DNA of 64,000 bases from Porphyra umbilicalis. Lineage: Eukaryota > Rhodophyta > Bangiophyceae > Bangiales > Bangiaceae. Shown here piece by piece: positions 10,775-21,512 of this stretch (the first letter of the stretch is position 1; every line of letters starts with the position of its first letter). The notes below the pieces were generated by a model. It was not told the origin of the DNA. It was given only the letters and a program-made list of their open reading frames with translations, and ran no database searches. The DNA lies in the NCBI GenBank assembly GCA_002049455.2, contig KV918893.1:1-64000 (forward strand). Reading direction: 5' to 3'. A program made the position numbers and the translations under genes.

Positions 10775-12331
10775 ATGTCGGCCATCCGCTGCTTCCTACC
10801 ACGACTCCCCCGCCGTTTCCCCGCCTCTGCCCGCGCCGCGGTGTTGGCGCTGGTCGCCACCGCGCTTGCGGTCGCGGGCGCCCCCCTCGTCACTGGGCAG
10901 GAAATCCCTCCCTTCTTGGCGGCGATCCCCACCCTGCCCGCCGCGCTGTTGGTGGCGGCGGCACCTATCTATCTTAGCTTGCAGTTTGAGGCGCCCTTTG
11001 AGTTCCGCTTCAACTCCGCCGTCACCGCTGCCGAGTACGACTGCCTCCCCGTCTATGCGAAGCGAAACGGGTACGTGCCGACGCGTGGGGGGAAACCCCC
11101 CGGCCGCGCGGCACCGCGTGACCGCTCGGAAGACGCGGTCGTGCTCTGCCACGTGGGCGCCAAGGTGGCCATCACAAACCACTTTTTCGGTGACGTGGGG
11201 GTGGCGCCCTTCTACGTCACTGCCGCCAAGCTGAATGTGTCCCTGCCACGCGGCTGCCCGTCGGGGACCACCTGTAACGATGGGTGTACTATGCCGCCCG
11301 TGACGAGCCAGCCGGCCTGCTTTGGCTACCACGCGGTCGCCAAGGTCACCCTCGACGCGATTGCCAACGACGGCTTCAACGCAGACGGGCGCCGCGGCGG
11401 CGCGCCCTACTCCGACGCCGTCACCGGCTATGTGGCGGTCAACACGCCCGACAGGGTCAAGTCCCTGCTTCGGTGGGTGCCCCTCGTGGAGAATCTGCTG
11501 GGCTTTGGCACATTCGTGTCGCAGCGGTTTACCATGCCCCAGACTGGGCGCGTGAAGCCCGTATTGGTGCCCGCCCGCGTGCTCAACGCCCTCCGCGCTC
11601 CGTCGCCCTACAAGTCCCCCAAGGCCTACTCCCCCTCCTTTCGCTGCCCGGACGCTGGCGGTAAGGGTAGAGACCCCGACCGCCTGTGTGGCCTGGCGGC
11701 GGGGGTGTTCAAAGCGGTCGCGGGCGCGACGGAGAGGGACCTGGTCTTCTCCCACTTTTTCGACCAAAAGAGCACGTCGTTGGCCTTATTCACCTTTCTC
11801 CTGCCAAGCCTGCCGGGCCGTACCTACGCCGACTACCTCGTCGCGGAGGCGGTGCTCAACGCGGTCATCCACGACGCGACGCGGGTGGTGTGGGCGGAAA
11901 AGCGCCGCCACGACGCCGTGCGGCCCGTGTCGCTGCTGCGGACCATCCTCAAGGGCACCCGCCGAGGCGACACGTTTGCGTCGACGATCCGGACCATGCC
12001 CCACCCCGAGTACCCGTCGGGCTCGGCGTGCGTTTGCCGCGCCTTTGGGGAAACTCTCAAAGCCTTGGGCGGGGATTCCGTAAAGCTGACGCAAACGTGG
12101 CAGGCGGGCATGTACGGGCCGGGCTTGCCGTCGGCGCCGCTCACCTACACGTGGCCGTCGATTGACGCGCTCGTCGCGTCGTGCAGCCGCTCGCGGGTGA
12201 CGGCGGGGCTCCACTTTCCGCGGGCGGTCGTCGAGGGCGAGCGCCTGTGTGCGCCCGTAGCGGCCGCCGCGTTGAAGGCGTTTGCTTGTCGCGCGCCGGG
12301 CACGCCGGGGCTCCCGCCGTGTAAGGCGTGA
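10775..12331 (+). CDS. Secreted vanadium-haloperoxidase-like protein with the catalytic His replaced by Ser
   Basis: A single 518-residue open frame, no intron. The N-terminus has a basic start, a hydrophobic core (AAVLALVATALAVAG, 21-35) and a likely signal-peptidase site near residue 41, so it should be secreted. The C-terminal half carries the vanadate pocket of haloperoxidases and the PAP2 fold, with spacing as in Curvularia chloroperoxidase: W373, K376 and R383 (WAEKRRHDAVRP), H410, S415 and G416 (HPEYPSGS), R474 and H480 (SRVTAGLH). H480 matches the His that binds vanadium. S417 stands where the acid-base His of PSGH is expected. H410, where chloroperoxidase has Phe, resembles bromoperoxidases. 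Haloperoxidases use peroxide to oxidise halide; without the acid-base His this one may be weak, altered, or a phosphatase-like relative. The cysteine-rich middle (C159-C182) is unplaced. Confidence 0.85.
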   Translation: MSAIRCFLPRLPRRFPASARAAVLALVATALAVAGAPLVTGQEIPPFLAAIPTLPAALLVAAAPIYLSLQFEAPFEFRFNSAVTAAEYDCLPVYAKRNGYVPTRGGKPPGRAAPRDRSEDAVVLCHVGAKVAITNHFFGDVGVAPFYVTAAKLNVSLPRGCPSGTTCNDGCTMPPVTSQPACFGYHAVAKVTLDAIANDGFNADGRRGGAPYSDAVTGYVAVNTPDRVKSLLRWVPLVENLLGFGTFVSQRFTMPQTGRVKPVLVPARVLNALRAPSPYKSPKAYSPSFRCPDAGGKGRDPDRLCGLAAGVFKAVAGATERDLVFSHFFDQKSTSLALFTFLLPSLPGRTYADYLVAEAVLNAVIHDATRVVWAEKRRHDAVRPVSLLRTILKGTRRGDTFASTIRTMPHPEYPSGSACVCRAFGETLKALGGDSVKLTQTWQAGMYGPGLPSAPLTYTWPSIDALVASCSRSRVTAGLHFPRAVVEGERLCAPVAAAALKAFACRAPGTPGLPPCKA

Positions 12332-12579
12332 GAGGGGGGGTGGGCGCCTGGGGGGTTCACGCACGAAACAGCTGGCCCACAAAGAACTCGAATGCACTGA
12401 CAACAAGGGGTAGGACACGACAATGCCTGGATAAAGCGTGATACTTTGTGGTCTCAGAGATGGTCAAACGCCGTGTAGCTGTGCAGCTAGGGTGTCTCGG
12501 CATTTGGCGTGTGGCATCCAACCGCCTGCATCGCACCGCAGGCCTCTGCCAGTACAGTATGGCTTCTTGTGTCGCAATT
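12332..12579. other. 3' flank of the haloperoxidase-like gene
   Basis: No gene. It presumably contains the 3' untranslated region; no canonical AATAAA was seen. Confidence 0.4.
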
Positions 12580-12757
12580 AGGGTTGCACACGACGCCCCT
12601 ATTTGGGGGGCGCCAGGGGCGTGCGACGGATATTACGCCTTACTGACGCCCCATTAAGAAGCCAAAACGCCCTTACGACGCTCAAAGTAGCACCCTCAGT
12701 TTTCACAAGATGCTTCAAGTGGCACCCATCCTGTGCATTCATATGTCATTAGCGAAG
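12580..12757. repeat. ACGCC-motif repeat with AGGGTTGC end, copy 1
   Basis: It begins AGGGTTGCACACGACGCCCC and continues with ACGCC words about every 10-15 bases, then AAGTAGCACCCTCA. It aligns with 37528-37690. The end sequence and subterminal word array look like one end of a non-autonomous hAT-like transposon, but no second end or 8-bp duplication is clear here. Confidence 0.6.
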
Positions 12758-12758
12758 C

Positions 12759-13706
12759 TTCTAGTAGGGATCCATTCGTGTTCTCAACGCTCAGGCAGCC
12801 ACGTTGCATTGAATAGATGGTCCTAGTCGGTTTGATGGTCACCCTCTATGTCATTTGATTGGATAATCCCATCTGTACGCCCAATCAAGAATATCCACGT
12901 TTCAGGATTCGATGGCTCACGATCGCTCTGGTCCAGATGGAATACACATGCAAGTGATTACAGATTCCTCCGAAAGCGTTTACAGATGCCTTCGGGAACC
13001 CCCACCGTACAGTACATACTCCACACCAAGGCCCAGAAATGGTCAGCAGCGCGCCTCTTTACGGCAGTGTCAGCACTGCCCCTCCGCTCTCTTCCGTCAT
13101 CTCGCCATCTCGTCATCTCGCCCCACCGTCGGGCCTTTCACACCACCACTCCATCGTCGTCACCGCACCGCCATGCTCTCTCTTCGACGTGCGCGCCACA
13201 TCCGCTCCTTCTTTGGGCCCGCGCTCCGCATCCGCCCCTTTTTTTGCCCCCCCCCCTCCCCCTTTCTTTGCGCCCGCGCGCCGCATCTGCCCCTTTCTTT
13301 GCCCCCCTCCCTCCCCCCATCAGCACGCCATGCAAGTCGTGCTGTACTCACGTTCGTTTTTTTCCTCCATGCTCTCCTCGTCCTTCCCCGTTCCCCCCCC
13401 GGCCCCTGCCGGAGTGTTCACTCGTCTCTTGTTCATTTCTTGAGGCATCTGTCGGCCTCCGCTGTCGACCTCCCCCTGCATGTGGCGGCGCGCCGGGTGC
13501 TGTGCTTGTTTGCTTTGATGACCAGTGCTTTATACTAAGAACCATACAAAAAAGATGAAGATATCAAATGGGGACCGACAATGGGGACGCTACAACTGGA
13601 GAAGAGAAAAGGACACAACGACAACTGGGGAAGAAAGAAGGGACCCAACGCCGTGGTGGTCAGAAGAGCAAAGGGACAGGACGACTAGCCGCCATTACAG
13701 TGATGA
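12759..13706. repeat. Dispersed 0.95-kb repeat R2, copy 1
   Basis: It aligns almost end to end with 45713-46667. It starts CTAGTAGGGATCCATTCGTG and ends AGGGACAGGACGACTAG-CGCCATTACAGTGA. The middle is C/T-rich (13230-13320) and gives long proline/serine frames in all three plus frames of both copies, so these are composition and not genes. Copy 1 has an uninterrupted CTAG at its left edge, which is occupied by a transposon in copy 2. Confidence 0.85.
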
Positions 13707-13788
13707 CGCAATAAACTATCAGTACTCCGGGCTCATACGGTCAATGAATGCAGGAGCGGCCAGCCGCATGCGCTGCCACCGTCGGCGG

Positions 13789-14593
13789 CTATTTCGCGCA
13801 ATCCGCCGACGCAGTGGTGCGTGCCGTCCCCAACGGCGACGTCAACGGCGGCGGCTGTTTCCCCCCCCAGCCCCCAACGCACGTCTGGGTGGTCGGCACG
13901 GCAAACGCGGACGTAAAGCCGACTGGGCAAGTGTGGTTGGTGGGTTTTGCAGTCCGCACTGCCGCCACCAATGTGTCGGCCCCGAGGAGCTTCCTGTTAT
14001 CTGTGCGGGGCTCGCGCTGCCCCAGCAGCAAATCGGCCCCGTAGCCAGCCTTGTCAGCACCCATCATGCAGAAGTCCTCACCGCCCATATCCGCGCCTTC
14101 GTCCTTGTCCTGGGCGTCGTCACTGTCGGTGAGCACTACATCAAGACGAGAGAGACAGTCCCTCTCCACGGGCTCCTCCTCACCTAGCATCCAGTCCACA
14201 GACAAAATACCTTCACGTGTCCATCCCTCTCTTGAAAAGCTTCCTACGAGTCTGGTCAAGAGTCATCACGGCCAACCGGCTGACTGTGGGGATATTTCTC
14301 AGACGCAACAGGCCACAGGGGCGCCACGGGTACGCCACATCGTGTATGAGGGCCGTCCCCAACATGTCGTTGTGGAACGTGCTGCGGCGGTTCCACATGG
14401 CCATGTGAAGCGGACTTCCGGTGCAATGAGCTCGCCGGTCAAGGCGAGAGGTTCTTTGTCGCGCTGAGACGCTTTTAGCGCTGTAAAGCAATGCACCCTC
14501 GTCGGCCCGGAAAGTTATTCCACATGGGTTTGAAGAAAAAACCCGCCCATATGACCCTGCACAGGCCGATTTCAGGACCCAATGTGGGCCCAC
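13789..14593 (-). CDS. Unrecognised gene candidate, two overlapping frames
   Basis: The minus strand reads as natural-looking protein in one frame from 14593 to about 14225 (MAMWNRRSTFHNDMLG, LIHDVAYPWRPCGLL, DQTRRKLFKRGM). It then continues in another frame from about 14240 to 13789 (REGILSVDWMLGEEEPVERD, an acidic stretch, then FCMMGADKAGYGADLLLG). The two frames overlap in the same sentence-like region near 14225, so a one-base change or a short intron probably separates them. I do not recognise the family. Composition (mixed, acidic and aromatic residues) is unlike the arginine-rich shadows around it. It lies just outside element E. Confidence 0.35.
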
Positions 14594-14640
14594 ATGGCCA
14601 GAAATGGCATTGGTGTCCCACCTTCAGTTCAGCTCCACTG

Positions 14641-14760
14641 CGCTGCGGCGGCGGCCTACCCCGGCGGTTTCGCCGACACCCCCTGACCGTAACCGGGGCT
14701 CCGCCCGCTGCTGTCACCCGCGCTGCCACACGGCAGCCGCGAGGGCGCCGTAGACGCCTG
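14641..14760 (+). repeat. Element E left terminal repeat
   Basis: It shares CCCCGGCGGTTTCGCCGACA, GTAACCGGGGCTCCGCC and GCGAGGGCGCCGTAGACGCC with 37217-37338 in direct orientation, with roughly ten mismatches by eye. Confidence 0.75.
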
Positions 14761-15003
14761 TGGCGGTTGGTGGCCCGAGGGGAGGGGGGGGGGGGGGGGC
14801 GGCGTCCGGCAGTACCGCCGTCCGCGCCACCTTGCACCTGCCGGCCGGCGAGGCCGCCGCCTACTTGACGGCGGCCACCGCGGGCTCCCCGGGCTCTCTC
14901 GTGTCCAGCAGCGTCCGTCGACTTTCCCCGCGTGCGTGGCAAGCCGACCATTACCCGTGCTTAGCACGTGGGCAGCGCGGACTACGCAGTGATTGCGTGT
15001 AGT

Positions 15004-16146
15004 ATGGGTGATATCCCCACCTCTGACGCAAACGCGTCCGGGGTGGTAGCGGCTGCAGACTTTGCGGCCCTTCAAGCTGACGTGGCTGAGTTGCTGCAAG
15101 CGTTTGCGTCTCTCAATGGGGCTACCGCGCCGGAGCCGCCGGCTGCTGCGGCAGCCACTGCCACCCCTTCCCCCAACCCCCCACTTGCCCCCAGGGAGGA
15201 TCAAGTGGCCGGTCGAGCGCCTGCGACGAAAGACACGAGGAGTGGTGACCGGCGTGGCGACGACGATGCCGACTCTCTCCTGTACGCCCGAAGCTCCGAA
15301 TCGGACGGAGGTCCGACCTTCCGCCGCAAAGGCCGGCGTGTCAACCCCAACGACGGCCACCCCGATGGCCTTGATGACCCGGACATCCCCAACATTGACG
15401 ACGTCCTCATTAGCTTCAAGATGCCGAGACGAATCCACCGTGCGGACGCGCTGCCCATCCCCTTCACTCCCACTGACTTCGAGCACGTCACGAACTTCCC
15501 CCACCAAGACCAAGACTAAGAAGAAGCAAAAGCGGATTACGTCGCCGCCACGGGCGCCCAAGATGTGGCGAACGCGGCGAACTCCCTCTACCACCAGCAC
15601 GACGCCCTACCCAAGGCTTCACTCGAGTCGCGGTTGGCCTGGCTCGCCGTCGCCACCCGCGTCCACTATACTATCATTGCGGCCCGCTACGACTTCCTCG
15701 TTGCGAGCAAGATCGAGCCCGGGTTGGCGGAACTCTACCTCGCCAACGATGCCGTGCCACGCAACAAAGGGTGTAGCCCCGGCTGGAACCGCTTCCTTAA
15801 CGCCGTCGCTGTCGATGAGGCCCGAGTTATCACCAAGCGGGCTGCCGAGGAGCGCGTCAACAACCCTCGGCGCCGCCGCGGCCCAACGCGTCTCGGCGCA
15901 CAGGGCGGCTCAGGCGGCGGCCAGGGTGGTGGCGGCGGAGGAGGCAGCGGCGGCGGACGAGGCGGTGCTGCCGGCGGCTACCGCAAGGACGGCGACGGCA
16001 CTGGCCGCGGAGCGGGAGATGCAAAGAGTGGAAGCGCCCGCGCGCGTGCGGGCGGCAGTGGAGTCGGCGCGGGCGGAAGCGGCTGCAAGAGCGGCAGGGA
16101 AAAGAAGCAAGCAGCGGCCTCCTACCCGGGCAGCAACGCCAAGTAA
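15004..16146 (+). mobile_element. Element E gag-like region
   Basis: Open frames here encode an N-terminal acidic and proline-rich part (MGDIPTSDANASG onward) and a helical part (SLESRLAWLAVATRVHYTII) ending in a glycine-rich, basic tail. This is the usual position and character of the first ORF of DIRS-type elements. There is no sequence-level match I can name, so the call rests on position. Fossil. Confidence 0.45.
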
Positions 16147-16428
16147 GACGCCACCAGTGGCGCGGTTTCGACCAGCCGGCCGGGTCAAACGCCCGCCCCG
16201 CCGGCATGTCGCCACAGAGCTACGCCGAGGTGGGGGAGAAGGGCTACCTGCCCTTTGCTGTACGGGTGAGAAGGGCGGTGAACGCATGGCGGGTGGCGTG
16301 CGTATCCCGCTGGGTCATCCGCAATCTTCTTCAGGGCGCCCAAATCCCGTGGCGTCGCCGCCCGCGATTCCACCGTGCCCACCCGTGTTCGGTTACGGAA
16401 TCCGACCAGGATTTCGCCCGAGCCGAGA

Positions 16429-18444
16429 TCGTCGGGAACGTGTACCACCCTACTTTGGGGGTACTGGGGCGTACTGGGGCCCGATTTCCGTACTGTGGGG
16501 CCGAAACGGAGGCCCCGAGCCCAACATGAAGCCCGGCCGCAGTTCGGCCTGTGCCAGGGCGGCCCAAGCGTGGGCTACAAGTCTGCATGTCACGTACTCG
16601 AGACGGCTCGAGACGGCTCGACAAGGCGACTGGATCCCGCTTCTTGTAGCCCACCTCTGAAGCAGGCTACAAGCCGATCGAAACCCAGGCAAATCGAGGC
16701 CTCAGGAGTCATTTTATCGGCACTCTGCACACGCTCGCCATTCTCGGACGGCTCCCGAGTTCTACGACTCGTGGCCCGCATGAAAGCAGGCTACAAGTGG
16801 AGCGATTCGGCCCACTTTCAGCAAACGCTGGCCAGCTTGGCGCGGGAAGGCGGCTCCGGGTCACAAGTCAGAGATGACCAGCGTCGCTGGAATGCCCGGC
16901 GGCATCTTCAATTAACACCTGCGCAGCTGACAGATTCGCGGCTGCCAAATCTCAAACATCATGCCTGGTGTACAGTGAGTGGTTCCTTAATCAGCCGACT
17001 CAGATGGAGGAGCCAAAATCAAGACGTGCTGAAGCACGAACGTCGTGCTGGGACGTGCCAGATGACACGGGCTCACACGCCGTCGGCTGTGATGGTCCGC
17101 GCCAATACGTATGTCAAGCAATCTTTGTGCCTGGGTTGTTTTTCGGCGGCACGACATGGCCGCACGAAAACACCGCCTTGCAGACTTCGAGCGAATCGCG
17201 TCCCGTTCAATCTCACGCGGAGGCTCCTACCGGCTGGGGGTGATCCCAGGACAGTTACATGGCAGTCCGACGCTGTGGATCGAGGCCACCGCAAGCCTGA
17301 TCCACCGGCGCGACCTTCGCGAGCACGCGCCGACAACAAAGTCGGAACATGATGGCTCCCGTGCCATGCGACCTTGCAATCGGACCCACCGTCCTCCTCA
17401 AACCCGCACCCTCCCGCCTACCTCCTCACCGACTCGCCCAGGGGTGCCCCGGCTCTTCTCTTATAGTTTCCAGGCATGCGAAAGCACGAGATCTCTTTTG
17501 ACGCGAACGGTGCAGTGCACTGCACGGGTCACGGTTGGCACTTTTACATGCTAGGCATTGCGCCTCTTTCGCGTGTGTTTCGCTTTTTCGTGCGTAAGTG
17601 GCATACGAGACTACCATCAACTGCCTGCGCTCATGTGGTTCATTTCCTTGGAATACCGTGCGCTGCCAACAAAGAAAGTGCTGACCAACTCTCATTTTCT
17701 CTGCTCCTCTGGTGCCTGTCTTAGACTTTGTGATCGCCTCTCGTCTGCTTGTCCTGGTGTCACTGGGATCTGCTGCCCGGTGTCATGTTTTTCTCGCGTT
17801 GGTGGTGGCTTGGAGGGCCTGCTGCTTATCGTGTTCGCGTTCCGCCTCCGCTCTCTGCCCTCTGCTCTGTTTGTTTCTTCTGTTTTCCTGCCTGTTGTCC
17901 GTTTTCTTGGCGTCCTGGGTGGTGCGCAGGTGTATGCCTGCGTTCAATAGTGGTAGTCTCGGCATGTATGTGGGTGTGGGCAGTAGGGCCGATGAAGCGT
18001 AGGAGAAATGAGCCCGGACGCAGTGTCAGCAATCCTCTAGAACGACTGCCGGCAGGCCCGAAGCGTAGGGCCCACAAATTCGGCAGAACGCATCTCTGCG
18101 AGACACGTACCGTTGTCGGCGCGCGATATGTTTCGATGAAAAAGTCGGCTACGCTTCAAGTCTTGTGCAATGACATTCCGTCTGGATAGGGCCCCCACAG
18201 AGCCCTTGAGGCGGGGGTGTATGATAACCACCCACCCTCCCAGAGACATCATTGGCCAGTGTCACAGTACATGCACGTCATAAAACGCGAATAATCGCTG
18301 GAGTACTAGTTTGGCAGAACACTGTGGGGAAACGAGGCACGTAACCCCGCGAATATGTGTACTGGGCCCATTTCACCTCAATCTGAAATGCGACGCGCTG
18401 TACTGGTCAGTACGCCCAAGAACAGTGGTACACTTTCCCGACGA
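16429..18444. mobile_element. Element F: 2-kb segment with long inverted ends
   Basis: The left end reads TCGTCGGGAACGTGTACCAC and the reverse complement of the right end reads TCGTCGGGAAAGTGTACCAC. Similarity continues inward through GGG-GTACTG. No clear target duplication is visible. No transposase is recognised inside; frames near 17.6-18.0 kb are low-complexity. Probably a non-autonomous DNA transposon lying within element E just left of element B. Confidence 0.5.
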
Positions 18445-18451
18445 CGGACCG

Positions 18452-18848
18452 TGTAGCATATCTTCGCCCGCCATTGGCAAATTGCCACCGGTAGCCCCCT
18501 TGACTGGCCGAAGCCCACGTACTGCGCGAATTGGCCTGTGGCACGCCCGTTGGGGGGTTAGTTCCGCATTGTTCACTTTTTTATTGTGTGTTTGCTTGCC
18601 TATCTTAACTGTCTGCCGGCACTCATTACGATCGCTTGTGATCGGACGGTCGATCGACCAGAGCCCTCGTTTGTATTAAATCACCATGGGTCCGGGGTCG
18701 CCGACGTGGGCACCAGCCGGCTTTCCATCGGATGCCCTTCAACAGAAGGTCTTTCTTTCTTGCCGCGACGGCGATAGAACTCGCTTTATTGCTTGGCTAC
18801 GGTCGGTCTCAATACATAGGTATTTGATCCAACGTTATTAGTACCACA
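18452..18848 (+). repeat. Element B 5' LTR
   Basis: TG...CA ends, 397 bp, matching 33192-33588. It is followed after two bases by the primer-binding site. Confidence 0.9.
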
Positions 18849-18850
18849 TT

Positions 18851-18868
18851 TGGTGGAGCAGCAGGGGA
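18851..18868 (+). promoter_or_regulatory. Element B primer-binding site
   Basis: TGGTGGAGCAGCAGGGGA starts with TGG, complementary to a tRNA CCA end. The identical 18-mer is found at the same place in element C and close variants in A and D. The primer tRNA was not identified. Confidence 0.7.
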
Positions 18869-19078
18869 AACTCTCGCCTTCATCGTGCCTCGCGGCACGG
18901 TGTTCCCGAGAACTTTCTCGCTGCCTCGTGGCATTGTGACGGTGTCGATACGGTCGCTTAGCGCGCGGGGCGTTAGCCATCGACTTGAGGGCGTGGTGCC
19001 GGGGGCATCACGGTTAAGATCTTCGACGTTGGCGCGCAGGGCGTTAGCCAAGTCGGAAAACTTTGTTCAGGTCCCAGT

Positions 19079-20390
19079 ATGTCTACTGGTGGAACCTGCG
19101 GCACTCGGCGAGCCAGAGAAGGCAAGCAGCCAGCTGGCAACCGGCCGCTGGGCGGGGGACAAGGCACTCCTGCCGCCTCCGACGCCCTAACGGACGATGC
19201 CCCTACTCCTCCCATCCCTGCGAATCAAACCGCCTCCGGGCAGATGGAGGTGGTGGAGAGGCTGAAGGCGGCCTTTGAAGCACTTAAACGACGCCTGACG
19301 GCCCAAGAACAGACTAACGAGTCTCTGGCGTCAGCCAATGACAAGTTGGTCGACGACGTCGAGGCCCTGCGCAAGGTCGACTCTCACGAGGAGGAATGCC
19401 GGGTGGCTAAGTCTCGCCGTCAGTCGGGCGACAAGACCAAGAACGTCAAGAAGACAAGCAAGGTGACGAAAGGCAAGTCCGTCCGCAAGGACGATCCGGC
19501 TAGCGCCGTGCCTTCCTCATCTTCCGATGATTCTGCCTCTGGGTCAAACCTGGCGTTGTCGGACGACGAAAACTCCAACGCAATGGACATGTCGTCTTCT
19601 GACGATGGCCACGGGCCGCCAGGCCCGCTGTCGCCCCGAAGTGGGTCCTCGCCGAGCGACAGCTCAAGCGAGTCGGACGCAACAGCGCGCAAGCGCTCAG
19701 CGACCCCCACCAAACGGAAGGAGCGACTTGAGAAAGCCGACAGGATCAAGGTGATCCGCCTGGCTAATAGCCGCTTCAAGACCCTCCTGGACTACAGGAC
19801 GTACTTCCTCATCCGACGTCAACTGACGTAAACGCCTAAAGAGGCACAGCGGTCGCACCGTCTCAACAAACGTTTGGATGGAGCGTTCCACGGGCAACAG
19901 TCATTCACGGGAACCCTGCCCTTGGTAATCTTCACGTTATTGACGACCTTCCGCCGCGCGTGCGACGCGGCTAGGCTGACGCACGGTCAAGCCCTTCCGC
20001 TTATGGTCTTCCGACTAGCCGTAAACGCCAAAATGGCCCTCTCCGGCGCGCTTAACAGCACTCTCGGACGTAAGCGTTATGCCATCCGTACACACGGAGA
20101 TGCCGTCAACTGGCTCCTCTCGAAGAACGCGTCACACGCAACTATGGCTAACGCCTACCCAAAAACCATTACGACGAAGCAACAGGACAAGGAGGCGCCC
20201 AAGGCCTTTGGTCACCGCGTGGAAGCGCAATGCGATCTTCTGAACGGTTTGTTCAACATCCAAGACGTTAAGGACGTCTCCATAACGGATCTTTCGGACC
20301 TTGTGTACGCGCACGTACGGGTCTTGAAAGACCAATTCCCGGATCGAACTCTATCAGAGACGGTTGCGACCGCCCAGTTGTACTGGGACG
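19079..20390 (+). mobile_element. Element B gag-like region
   Basis: The first part has a predicted coiled coil (KAAFEALKRRLTAQEQTNES) followed by lysine- and serine/aspartate-rich tracts; the later part (NAKMALSGALNST, KAFGHRVEAQCDLLNGL) resembles the helical core of Ty3 Gag. Fossil, broken. It stops where element A begins. Confidence 0.6.
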
Positions 20391-20911
20391 GCACTCACGC
20401 CTCGCCCTCTTATCCCGTCCGTTCCCCTCAGACCCTCCGAAAACCCTCCTCAGACCCTCTCAAAGGACCCTCAGAAAACCCTCCTCAAACACCCTCAAAG
20501 GGCCCTCGGAAAACCTTCCTCAGACACCCTCAACGGACCCTCGGAAAACCCTCCCCTCAGGGCCCAGGGGGCCAGTCTCAGCGGAGGACGGCCGAAGCTT
20601 CGAATACCGCCTTGAGTAGAGGCGGGGGAACGGTGCTACGTGACACCCTCGCGGCGCCCCGGGGTCAGGGGCGCGGAGTAACATAAGTCGATAATCCAAG
20701 TCGGGTTTACACAAAACTAGGCCCTTAAGTAGGGGCCCGCCCGGGGGGGTTACTAGTCCCAGGGAAGTATTGGGATCGCGGTTGTGCTTGGTGAGCCACG
20801 AGGTGATCACAAGTGGGTCGCCAACGGAACAATTTGAAATATGTGGTAGTGGGACATATTTCCGGGGAATCTGGTTCCCCGAGTGTGCGGGCCATGTGCC
20901 GGTCCGTCACA
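20391..20911 (-). repeat. Element A 3' LTR (partial copy)
   Basis: Aligns with 30706-31226 at a constant offset of 10315. It contains four to five tandem copies of an ACCCTC-rich unit of about 35-40 bp (20420-20560). The polypurine run AGAAGGGG stands just upstream on the minus strand. Confidence 0.85.
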
Positions 20912-21512
20912 ATTGCCCCTTCTAAAGGGGTCGCCGTCCCGGCGGCCCAGAGCCAGAGGGGAGGGCCCGCACGAGTGTGGCGGGCGGGCCAGGACGGCTA
21001 GCCGGGGGGCTTCCCAGTGTGGGGCCCGGGTGCTGCTCCGGTCATTGCCAGCGGGGGCCGTTCGGAATCGTGGGGGCGCGCCGGCCGTGGGCAAGAGGGT
21101 ACGCGCCGTCGCCGTGCGGTGGACACGGCAGCGGGGTGCCAGGGGCGCGGCCGCGTGTCCGGAGCGGGCCCGCTAACCGTGCCCAGTGGGCCAACAGGGG
21201 GGCGCCGATTATGGCGCCCCCGCCCCGCGCCCCCCTGTGGTGCTGTCTCGCGGGCCCCCCCCTATGGAGAGTCGTCCAGGGGGAGTGGCCCGCGGGGCGG
21301 GGCTGCGGGAGGCCCGTGGGGGCCCCTGCCCGCCCACAGAGGCTCATGAAAAGGGGGGTAGGCGGGGAACGGACGCGGCGGCCGTCCACTACCGGCCGCC
21401 ACCGTTCCCCCCGTCGCTACTCGATTGGAGAGCCCCCCTCCGTCTTCCCTCCGTGCTCATTGAGCCCTCGTCCCCATCCTCCTCGCTGCCCCCCTACTAG
21501 GGCGCGGAGACT

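Noticed and set aside
12848-13558. 236-codon frame in repeat R2
   Set aside because: Three overlapping plus frames are all proline/serine-rich because of the C/T-rich centre, and the same occurs in copy 2.
20420-20560. CRISPR-like regular repeats
   Set aside because: The units are LTR-internal tandem repeats without unique spacers and recur in each A-family LTR.
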